Part shown: positions 1 through 6,020 of the stretch, one piece after another
Layout: every line of letters starts with the position of its first letter
Numbering within the stretch: position 1 is the first letter of the stretch
Origin: a virus
Virus record (IMG/VR): IMGVR_UViG_3300037338_000004
Coordinates: 1-20,099 of that record
Strand: one strand, 5' to 3'
Length of the DNA stretch: 20,099 nucleotides
Made by a program: the position numbers and the translations under genes
The notes under the pieces: generated by a model
The model's input: the letters and a program-made list of their open reading frames with translations, nothing else
Databases searched by the model: none
What the model was told of the DNA's origin: nothing

Positions 1-1
1 A

Positions 2-820
2 AGTAAGGAAAAAGCCTTACTTATCTGCCCTGCTGATTTTCAAGTGGGCAAGGCAGACGGCAGCCGAGGAGGAACACCTGAGCTGATAGAACGAGTGTTT
101 GCAACGTATGACAAGATAGAAGCTCAAGTCAAGGCTGGCAAATACGAGCACCTCTATATTCTCGATATGGGTGACATTATTGAGAGCGTATCGAGCAAGG
201 CGAACATACAGCAAATCGCCTCAAATGATTTATCGGTGATGCAGCAAACCGACGTTGCGACATCATTGATGTTTGATTTGATCAAGCGCATGAGTAAGTA
301 TGCACCCATTACCTACGGCTCGATAGCGTCAAACCATTGCCAGAACCGGGTGTTAGGTCAAGCAATAGGCAGACCAGGGTTAGACGATTGGGGAATCGTA
401 ATTCTTCAGCAACTTAGAAGGCTAACCACCGAGATTGGACTCAACGTTACCTATCTAATCCCTCAACCATTAGATGAAGGTTTTGCTTTTGTCTATGGCG
501 TAAACACCATTGGCGTAATACATGGTCATCAGGCAAAAAGACCAGCAGGGGTCAAGAAGTGGTGGAGCGACAGCACCTTCGGGAATCAGTGGGTCGCAGC
601 AGTAGATGTCCTAATCAGCGCCCATTTTCATCACCTTGCGACAGAGGAATTATCGCAACGCCATGACAAATTAGGCTCTAAGTTTTGGGTACAGTGCCCG
701 ACTATTGACGCTGGCTCAGATTGGTACAGACGGCAAGCTGGACTCGATAGCACAAGCGGCATACTTACTATTGAGCTAGACAAGCACATACCATTCAGCG
801 GACAAGTGACCAAGCACTGA
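2..820 (+). CDS. Calcineurin-like metallophosphoesterase, 5' end cut by window edge
   Basis: The frame is open from base 2 with no start needed inside the window, and the GTG at 44 falls inside the first metal-binding motif, so the true start lies to the left. The visible 272 residues carry the metallophosphoesterase motif series in order: ADFQVGK (D12, Q14, where the family usually has DxH), MGDIIE (D58), SNHCQNR (N111, H112), GVIHGHQ (H174) and SAHFHH (H208, H210). The family uses two metal ions to hydrolyse phosphomono- or diesters, often in nucleic acid. It ends one base into the next gene (TGATG), so the two are co-translated. It closes the region before the packaging genes. The substrate cannot be told from sequence; a nuclease or nucleotide phosphatase role in phage DNA metabolism is the likeliest. 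Fold assignment is fairly sure. Confidence 0.82.
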   Translation, partial: SKEKALLICPADFQVGKADGSRGGTPELIERVFATYDKIEAQVKAGKYEHLYILDMGDIIESVSSKANIQQIASNDLSVMQQTDVATSLMFDLIKRMSKYAPITYGSIASNHCQNRVLGQAIGRPGLDDWGIVILQQLRRLTTEIGLNVTYLIPQPLDEGFAFVYGVNTIGVIHGHQAKRPAGVKKWWSDSTFGNQWVAAVDVLISAHFHHLATEELSQRHDKLGSKFWVQCPTIDAGSDWYRRQAGLDSTSGILTIELDKHIPFSGQVTKH

Positions 821-996
821 TGCCTACCTTTGACTACACCTGCGAGCTAGGCCATGAGCTAGAGATGACTCACTCAGTCCACCGGATGCCCACCATACCC
901 TGCCCTATCTGCGCGAAAGAAATGAAAAGAAAAATAACTACCCCTGCCGTAGTGTTTAGAGGTAAGGGCTTCTATACCACCGATAAGGGAAGCTGA
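820..996 (+). CDS. FmdB-type small zinc-ribbon protein
   Basis: This 58-residue frame starts at the ATG overlapping the upstream stop (TGATG). It opens MPTFDYTCELGHELE, carries PCPIC at residues 27-31 and ends with VVFRGKGFYTTDKGS. That is the outline of the FmdB family: an MPTYDY-like start, metal-binding cysteines, and a FkGxGFYxTD tail. The first cysteine pair is reduced to one cysteine (C8) followed by GH (H12), so zinc would be held as C8/H12/C28/C31 if it is held at all. The family is annotated as putative regulatory protein, and small versions are common in phages beside packaging genes with no proven role. There is no clear Shine-Dalgarno, so translation probably depends on coupling to the phosphoesterase gene. 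The family match is good; the function is unknown. Confidence 0.8.
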   Translation: MPTFDYTCELGHELEMTHSVHRMPTIPCPICAKEMKRKITTPAVVFRGKGFYTTDKGS

Positions 997-1004
997 GCTG
1001 AGCT

Positions 1005-1322
1005 ATGTTCCCTAAGCCATGCATGGATTGTAAAAAGCTATACAGGGGTAGAGGGGAACGCTGCGAAGATTGCAGGCTCAAGGTATCGAGGGCCAGGGAG
1101 GCAGACCCCAATCGCCGAGCATACAAAGCAAACCTATACAACGCGGAATACAAAGCAAAAGCAAAAGCCATAAAGACCTTCAGCACTCACTGTCACATCT
1201 GCAAGGAAGCGTTTACAGATAGAGGACAGATAAGCGCCGACCACCTAAGACCAGGAGACCCCACTAGCCCTCTAGCTCCAGCTCATTTAATCTGCAACGC
1301 ACGTAGAGGCAACCGGTGGTAG
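1005..1322 (+). CDS. HNH endonuclease
   Basis: This 105-residue protein has an N-terminal zinc-ribbon pattern (C6xxC9 and C20xxC23), a basic middle, and a C-terminal HNH module: C63xxC66, then ADHLRPGDP with D79 and H80, then PAHLICNARRGNR with H94 and N98. HNH modules cut DNA with a single metal ion through a beta-beta-alpha-metal fold. An HNH gene immediately before the small terminase is a standard arrangement in HK97-like phages with cohesive ends, where the protein takes part in terminase cutting at cos during packaging. That role fits the position here; a homing endonuclease is less likely because the gene is compact and in the normal place. The ATG at 1005 follows the upstream stop by 8 bases and has only a weak ribosome site. 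Confidence 0.85.
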   Translation: MFPKPCMDCKKLYRGRGERCEDCRLKVSRAREADPNRRAYKANLYNAEYKAKAKAIKTFSTHCHICKEAFTDRGQISADHLRPGDPTSPLAPAHLICNARRGNRW

Positions 1323-1549
1323 TAACACGCTCGCTAATAACGCTGACATGTATACACTAGGCAAGGAAACTACCTACCGAGGGGCGCATACCCCTACCGC
1401 TATATCCCGGGGCGGGGCAATTCTCTGCAATCCCTATCTACAAGATACCCCGAGGCTACTGGCAGGCAGCCATTCGCGGTTCAAAAGCTGAGTTTGATAC
1501 ACTAGACGTAGTGCCAAACAACCTAACCCGCACTAGATGTAGAGATGAC
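1323..1549 (+). other. Non-coding region between HNH and small terminase; possible cos or promoter region
   Basis: No convincing gene is seen in these 227 bases. The stretch holds a small hairpin (AGGGG and CCCCT around a 6-base loop, near 1379-1395), a G/C block CCCGGGGCGGGGC near 1407-1419, and two copies of ATACACTAG (1352-1360 and 1497-1505) that look like actinobacterial -10 elements. In phages with the HNH-TerS-TerL order, cos usually lies close by, often just upstream of the small terminase, with a short GC-rich single-stranded end. The G/C block is the best candidate here. This is inference from position and composition only. Confidence 0.3.
1498..1503 (+). promoter_or_regulatory. -10-like element before small terminase
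   Basis: TACACT, part of TACACTAG, lies 7 bases before an in-frame GTG at 1511 and 46 bases before the preferred ATG at 1550. The same 8-mer is present at 1353-1360. No good -35 box is seen 16-18 bases upstream. It could start the packaging-gene message, either leaderless from GTG or with a leader of about 40 bases. Confidence 0.3.
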
Positions 1550-1990
1550 ATGCCAAACCCTGCAAAGCCAATTGAGCAAAAAAGACTTATCGGCAATCCT
1601 GGCAAGAGACCGCTACCTGTTCAGGCTGAGATGATTATGCTGCCAGCAGGGAAGGTCTCACCGCTTAGACCGCTAGAGTATGCCGGCCTACAGCTTTGGA
1701 ATTCTGTGTTTCAAGCAGGGGATCTCTGGATTAGTAACCGGACAGACGTGCATTTATTGCAGATGACAGCCGAGCAACTAGACCGCAGGGAGTCACTTAG
1801 GGCCGCGCTAGTTGACAACCCTACGGAGAACACAGTGCTAATGAGGCTGGCCGAGCTAGAGAAGTCCATCTCTGGCAATTTAGGACTGCTTGGCTTTACG
1901 CCTTCAGACCGAGCCAGACTCGGATTGGCTGAGGTCAAGAAGGAATCCAAGATAGATGAGCTGAGATCGCGCAAAGCAAGTCGCGCGTAA
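1550..1990 (+). CDS. terS: Terminase small subunit, P27 family
   Basis: This 146-residue protein opens with MPNPAKPIEQKRLIGNPGKR, the hallmark N-terminus of P27-type (Terminase_4) small terminases. A helical middle follows, and the family's closing motif is at LGLLGFTPSDRARLGLAE (about residues 111-128). The small subunit recognises phage DNA at the packaging start site and hands it to the large subunit. The ATG at 1550 was chosen because family members begin at this point. An in-frame GTG at 1511 would add 13 residues (MPNNLTRTRCRDD) of no family likeness, but it has a -10-like motif 7 bases ahead, so a leaderless longer form cannot be dismissed. The stop overlaps the next ATG by one base (TAATG), which couples it to the large subunit. 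Confidence 0.86.
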   Translation: MPNPAKPIEQKRLIGNPGKRPLPVQAEMIMLPAGKVSPLRPLEYAGLQLWNSVFQAGDLWISNRTDVHLLQMTAEQLDRRESLRAALVDNPTENTVLMRLAELEKSISGNLGLLGFTPSDRARLGLAEVKKESKIDELRSRKASRA

Positions 1991-3498
1991 TGCAGTCATG
2001 GCCACCTCGCTACCTAACCCCAGTGAGTAAAACTGAAATGTCCAAAGGCGAAGGCAAGCTAGTCATTGACTTTGCAGAGACTTTCGCAATCATTACTAAA
2101 GACTCGGTCGCGGGCAAGGCAGGCACACCGCTAATACTTAGACCCTGGCAGAAGGAGCTAATCCGTCATGTCTTCGCCGGTGATGCAAACGGATACCGTA
2201 ACCGTATAAGTCTCATAGGCCAGCCGAGGAAGAACGGCAAGTCAGCTCTAGGGTCACTGTTCGGTGTCTACAGTTTGATACTCGGTGCAAAAGGTGCTGA
2301 GGTCTACAGCGTGGCAGCCGAAAAGGAACAGGCACGAATTGTATTCGCTGACGCTAAGCGCCTGATTGAAGCCAGCCCTGAGCTAACCGCCATTACAAAG
2401 CTTTACCGAGACGCTATCGAACTCCCAGGTGAGGGCAGCGTCTACCGAGTCCTATCTGCTGAGGCTTACTCAAAGGAAGGGCTAAACCCATCTGCCACAA
2501 TCTTTGATGAGCTGCACGCTCAACCTTCGCGAGAACTGTTTGATGTTATGTCATTGGCTATGGGAGCTAGAGGCAGGCAAGGCACGCTGATTAGTATCAC
2601 AACCGCAGGGGTCAAGTCAGACTCTACTGGTCAAGACTCAATCGCCTATAGCCTTTACAACTACGGCAAGCGCGTAGCCTCAGGCGAAGTGCAAGACGAC
2701 ACTTTTTTTATGGCATGGTGGGAAGCTCAAGATGATGCAGATCACAGACTGCCTGCAACCTGGGAAGATGCAAACCCTGGATTCGGTGACATCTGTGATG
2801 CTCAGGATTTTGTCTCAGCAGTTAGGCGAACACCTGAAGCCGAGTTTAGGACTAAGCGATGCAACCAGTGGGTGTCATCTCAGATTAGCTGGCTACCAAC
2901 AGGGGCATGGGATGCTTGCTCAGGGGAAACTACAGTCACAGGCAAGGATTACATAATGGGGCTAGACGGTTCATTCTCAGGCGATGCTACGGTTGTCACC
3001 TACACCACCATTGAAGAAATCCCGCAGGTTGGGATTGTTGGAGCATGGGAGAAAGACCCCAACATTCATGATGACACTTGGCGGGTAGATGTCCTAGAGG
3101 TCGAGGAAACGATTCGACAGTTCGTCAAAGAAAACCCAAACATCAAAGAAATCGCATGCGATCCATACCGCTGGCAGCGCACTATGCAGGTGCTAATGGA
3201 AGAAGGTTATCCGATAGTTGAATACCCATCAACCAACGCTAGGCGCATGGTGCCGGCGTGCGCTAAGTTCTATGACGCGGTAGTTGACGGCAAGCTGATA
3301 CACGATGGTAACCCTTTGCTCGCTCGACACCTAAGCAACTCAGTCGTAAAGGTTGACAACCTCGGGCCAAGAATCGTGAAAGAAAACAGAGCCTCGAACA
3401 GACGCATTGACGCAGCAGTAGCGGCGGTGCTTTCATTCGACAGGGCTACAGCTAGTAGACTAGAGGATGAGCCTTTAGTTCCTCAATTCTTTATGTAA
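1990..3498 (+). CDS. terL: Terminase large subunit (packaging ATPase and nuclease)
   Basis: This 502-residue protein is full length for a Terminase_1-type large subunit. The N-terminal ATPase shows Walker A at 77-85 (GQPRKNGKS), Walker B at 170-174 (TIFDE, with D173 and catalytic E174) and a coupling motif SITTAG at 202-207. The C-terminal RNase H-like nuclease shows its expected acidic residues: D326 in GLDGSFSGDAT, D391 in IACDPYRW and D474 in RRIDAAVAA. It pumps DNA into the prohead through the portal and makes the cuts at the genome ends. The ATG overlaps the small-subunit stop by one base and lacks its own Shine-Dalgarno, so it relies on translational coupling. The portal gene follows after 7 bases. 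All catalytic landmarks are intact. Confidence 0.96.
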   Translation: MQSWPPRYLTPVSKTEMSKGEGKLVIDFAETFAIITKDSVAGKAGTPLILRPWQKELIRHVFAGDANGYRNRISLIGQPRKNGKSALGSLFGVYSLILGAKGAEVYSVAAEKEQARIVFADAKRLIEASPELTAITKLYRDAIELPGEGSVYRVLSAEAYSKEGLNPSATIFDELHAQPSRELFDVMSLAMGARGRQGTLISITTAGVKSDSTGQDSIAYSLYNYGKRVASGEVQDDTFFMAWWEAQDDADHRLPATWEDANPGFGDICDAQDFVSAVRRTPEAEFRTKRCNQWVSSQISWLPTGAWDACSGETTVTGKDYIMGLDGSFSGDATVVTYTTIEEIPQVGIVGAWEKDPNIHDDTWRVDVLEVEETIRQFVKENPNIKEIACDPYRWQRTMQVLMEEGYPIVEYPSTNARRMVPACAKFYDAVVDGKLIHDGNPLLARHLSNSVVKVDNLGPRIVKENRASNRRIDAAVAAVLSFDRATASRLEDEPLVPQFFM

Positions 3499-3505
3499 GG
3501 TCGTT

Positions 3506-4864
3506 ATGGCAAGCTTTATAGACAGACTGCTAAACAGGCGGTCAATTAGTTTTCAAACCCTTTGGGGCAGCGGTGACGATGTTATCCTCGGCAACCAGTC
3601 CGGCACTTACGTAACCAACGATTCAGTATTTAGAATCAATGCGGTATTTTCCGCTGTCTCTCTAATCGCCGACACCATCTCTACACTGCCGCTAGATGCC
3701 TATGTCAACATAGACAATGCGCGTGAACCCTTTAGACCGAGGCCAACATGGGTGAGCAATCCAGACGTTGATCTAATCAGCAAAGAACCTTTTTATAACG
3801 CAGTCATAACCTCTCTGCTTCTAGACGGCAACGCGTTCGTAAGGGTTTACCGCGATGCGCTAGGTCGCGTCTTGAACCTTGTCGTCTTGAATCCAATTGA
3901 CGTGACAGTCAAGCGGAATTCCATTGGGCGCATAATGTACACCGTTGGTGACATGGATGAGTCCTTTACCAGCGAGCAAGTCCTACATGTTATAGATGTT
4001 CTAAAGCCTGGACACATAAGAGGCGTGAGCAGAGTTGACGCACTAAAGGAAAGCTTTGGTCTGGCACTAGCCCTAGAGTCTTTCGCTGCTCGCTTCTTTG
4101 GCCAGGGCGTATCTATGGCAGGACACATTGAGTTCCCTGGCAACCTGACACCTGAGCAAGCCAAGGATCTAGCCGATGGTTTCTCATCTCGGCATGGCGG
4201 GTTTAGGAAGTCCAACAAAGTGGGCGTGCTATCCGGCGGCGCAGTGTTCAACTCAACTCAGATGCAGAATGACGCAAGCCAATTCATAGAGTCAAGACGC
4301 ATGGCCGTCGAGGATGTAGCCCGAGCCTTCAACATTCCACCTCACCTTCTCGGTCTGCCTGGCACTAACACCTTCTCAAGCGTGGAGCAAAACAACATAG
4401 CGTTTGTGACTCACACTCTTAGGCCAATACTCCAAAAGATTGAATCGGCATTCTCTACGCTGCTAACCACTGAGGTTGGCGGGGAGTTTGCTTACATCAA
4501 GTTCACCATTGACGGACTGTTACGCGGTGACGCTAACTCTCGCTTCTCTGCTTACTCAAGCGGATTGTCAGCAGGCTGGTTGACATTGAACGATGTTCGC
4601 AGACTTGAGGACTTGCCACCGATAGACGGCGGTGAGGTTGCCCGAGTCCCATTAGCTAACATCAACCTAGATGATGCCTCGGTAATTGGCGAAGCTCAAA
4701 AGAGCATGATTGTCCAGCGACTAATCAACGCAGGGTTTGACCCAGCCGAAGTATTAGCTGCTGTCGGCATGCCAGAGATAGCTCACACCGGACTACCTCC
4801 TGTAATGTTGCAGGGTGTCGCTCAGGTCAACCCAGACAATCCAGAAGCCGTATACGAGGTTTAG
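3506..4864 (+). CDS. Portal protein, HK97 family
   Basis: This 452-residue protein is of the usual length. The N-terminal VFRINAVFSAVSLIADTISTLP-type helix (about residues 41-62) and the later block with MAVEDVARAFNIPPHLLG followed by a TFSSVEQNN segment are typical of HK97-type portals. It forms the dodecameric ring at one vertex that nucleates prohead assembly, docks the terminase and later binds the connector. It sits between the large terminase and the protease, as expected. A TAAGG sequence 6 bases ahead of the ATG serves as ribosome site. The last codons run directly into the protease gene with no gap, and their GAGGT also serves as that gene's ribosome site. Confidence 0.94.
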   Translation: MASFIDRLLNRRSISFQTLWGSGDDVILGNQSGTYVTNDSVFRINAVFSAVSLIADTISTLPLDAYVNIDNAREPFRPRPTWVSNPDVDLISKEPFYNAVITSLLLDGNAFVRVYRDALGRVLNLVVLNPIDVTVKRNSIGRIMYTVGDMDESFTSEQVLHVIDVLKPGHIRGVSRVDALKESFGLALALESFAARFFGQGVSMAGHIEFPGNLTPEQAKDLADGFSSRHGGFRKSNKVGVLSGGAVFNSTQMQNDASQFIESRRMAVEDVARAFNIPPHLLGLPGTNTFSSVEQNNIAFVTHTLRPILQKIESAFSTLLTTEVGGEFAYIKFTIDGLLRGDANSRFSAYSSGLSAGWLTLNDVRRLEDLPPIDGGEVARVPLANINLDDASVIGEAQKSMIVQRLINAGFDPAEVLAAVGMPEIAHTGLPPVMLQGVAQVNPDNPEAVYEV

Positions 4865-5635
4865 ATGTCGCAAGATAGTAAACTAGAACCAGCAGAGCTG
4901 AAAGGCGCTAATTTGTCAACGATAGAGCAACGCACTAACTCGATTGAGTTTGAGGTGCGCGAAGATAGTGACGGCATGACCTTCAGCGGTTACGCCGCTT
5001 TGTTTGATTCCCCTAGCGAGCCGCTTCCATTCATCGAGACTATTCAGCGTGGAGCGTTTCGCGGCTCTCTACGCTCTCGTCAAGACATCAAGTTTCTATG
5101 GAATCACGATGCCGGCGAAATACTAGGCAGCACTAGGGCCAAGACCCTCACTCTTATCGAAGATGAGCGCGGGCTAAAGGTAGAGGGCAGTTTGCCTAAC
5201 ACCTCACGCGGGCGCGATGTCGCTGAGCTTCTAAGGCGCGGAGACGTAGACGCTATGTCATTTGGCTTTAGTGTTCCATCAGGCGGAGACAAGTGGTCAA
5301 CTGACGGCAGCCAACGCACTCTCAAGAGTGTAAGACTCCACGAGGTCTCGCTAGTCTCTTGGCCCGCATACACCGCTACTGCTGGGACTGTATCGGTTCG
5401 CAAATACGAGAAGCTCGCAGAGCGTTCTAATGTAGACCCTGGAACTCTAGCCGAGGCTCTTACTAAGATTGAAGATGGACTTGACATCACGACTGATGAG
5501 AAGGAAATGCTCTCACGTGTAATCGGATCACTAGCTCCACAGCCCGAAGCTGTTTCAGAAGTCTTGCCGGTTTACGACTTGACCATGCTGGCACTAAAGA
5601 AAGCTAAGCTAGATTTACTAACGAAAGGCTACTAA
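4865..5635 (+). CDS. HK97-type prohead protease (peptidase U35)
   Basis: This 256-residue protein has the prohead serine protease core at about residues 27-175: GYAALFDS at 42-49, WNHDAGEILGS with the catalytic histidine H81, DAMSFGFSV with the catalytic serine S132, and LHEVSLVSWPAY with E160, likely the third active-site residue. In HK97-like phages the protease is incorporated into the prohead, then removes the N-terminal delta domain of the capsid protein and itself. The remaining C-terminal tail (about 176-256) is acidic and helical and could act as a scaffold-like or targeting segment. The gene starts at the base after the portal stop, with GAGG in the portal's last codons, and overlaps the next gene by one base (TAATG). 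Confidence 0.94.
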   Translation: MSQDSKLEPAELKGANLSTIEQRTNSIEFEVREDSDGMTFSGYAALFDSPSEPLPFIETIQRGAFRGSLRSRQDIKFLWNHDAGEILGSTRAKTLTLIEDERGLKVEGSLPNTSRGRDVAELLRRGDVDAMSFGFSVPSGGDKWSTDGSQRTLKSVRLHEVSLVSWPAYTATAGTVSVRKYEKLAERSNVDPGTLAEALTKIEDGLDITTDEKEMLSRVIGSLAPQPEAVSEVLPVYDLTMLALKKAKLDLLTKGY

Positions 5636-5817
5636 TGGCAACCAGAGACGAAATCAAAAACGCAATCCTAAAGGTCGCAGGTGACCCAGTATCGGGTGCA
5701 ATCAAAGACCTCGCAGAATCTATGGCTGATGCAGTTCATGCCATTGACAATCCACCTTCTTCGCAGAGGGTCGAAATAAAAGAGAACCGAGTAACCAAGC
5801 CGGCTGAAACTAGGTAA
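5635..5817 (+). CDS. Small protein of unknown function between protease and capsid genes
   Basis: This 60-residue frame opens MATRDEIKNAILKVAGDPVSG and is predicted helical and acidic in its first 38 residues (IKDLAESMADAVHAI), followed by a charged, proline-containing tail. The start overlaps the protease stop by one base and has AAAGG 8 bases upstream, so it is almost certainly translated with the protease. No domain is recognised. The position, immediately before the capsid gene, is where scaffolding or decoration genes are often found, so a minor assembly role is possible but unproved. The last 12 codons also form the left side of the nested RNA foldback described separately, a constraint that may act on codon choice here. 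Confidence 0.75.
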   Translation: MATRDEIKNAILKVAGDPVSGAIKDLAESMADAVHAIDNPPSSQRVEIKENRVTKPAETR

Positions 5818-5852
5818 CCCCTTTTACCTGAGCCGCCAAGCTTCGGTTCTCT
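5781..5852 (+). other. Nested three-stem RNA foldback at the end of the small gene
   Basis: Three inverted repeats are nested inside one another. AGAGAACCGA (5781-5790) pairs perfectly with TCGGTTCTCT (5843-5852), plus one G.U pair. GCCGGCT (5799-5805) pairs with AGCCGCC (5831-5837) at six of seven positions. AGGTAA (5812-5817), which contains the stop codon, pairs with TTACCT (5824-5829) around a 6-base loop. The outer stem ends at the base before the terminator stem. As RNA this would give a long interrupted hairpin stacked on the terminator. A role in 3' end protection, termination or RNA processing is inference. Confidence 0.5.
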
Positions 5853-5894
5853 CCCCGCTGGATCTTCCCCTTTCTGCCAGCGGGGTTTCTCTTT
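5853..5894 (+). terminator. Intrinsic terminator before the capsid gene
   Basis: CCCCGCTGG (5853-5861) and CCAGCGGGG (5877-5885) make a perfect 9-base-pair GC-rich stem with a 15-base loop, followed by TTTCTCTTT (5886-5894). It would end the packaging/portal/protease message, so the capsid gene needs its own promoter or read-through. Confidence 0.8.
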
Positions 5895-5915
5895 GCCTAA
5901 ATTAGTTATGTACAC

Positions 5916-5937
5916 ATTGTTATAGAATTGTTATAAC
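5916..5937 (+). promoter_or_regulatory. AT-rich tandem repeat, promoter-like, upstream of capsid gene
   Basis: ATTGTTATA occurs twice, at 5916-5924 and 5927-5935, spaced 11 bases (about one helical turn), with a third partial copy, ATTGTGA, at 5941. Each full copy gives a -10-like hexamer (TATAGA at 5921, TATAAC at 5932). The -35 boxes are not clear. It lies between a terminator and the major capsid gene in an otherwise GC-richer setting, where a strong late promoter is expected, and could be a promoter, an operator or both. Confidence 0.4.
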
Positions 5938-6001
5938 GGAATTGTGAGTGTCCTCTGCCGTTGTTCGGGGTTGCGTGTTCCACCACCCAAATCTAATTCA
6001 A

Positions 6002-6016
6002 CTAACTAATAGGAGA
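6002..6016 (+). promoter_or_regulatory. Ribosome binding site of the capsid gene, shared with the tail-tube gene
   Basis: CTAACTAATAGGAGA ends 4 bases before the capsid ATG. The same 15 bases occur at 10511-10525, also 4 bases before the tail-tube ATG. AGGAG matches the 16S rRNA tail at good spacing; the identical upstream part goes beyond what the ribosome site alone requires. Confidence 0.75.
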
Positions 6017-6020
6017 CTAA

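Noticed and set aside
1471-1495. GGTTCAAAAG resembling the T-loop of a tRNA
   Set aside because: The flanking bases do not form a T stem, and no acceptor, D or anticodon arm can be drawn around it.
3847-4251. 134-codon open frame on the minus strand
   Set aside because: It lies wholly inside the portal gene, has no domain likeness and reads as low-complexity Ser/Arg/Pro sequence of the antisense type. The same applies to the minus-strand frames under the protease, capsid, tape-measure and fibre genes.
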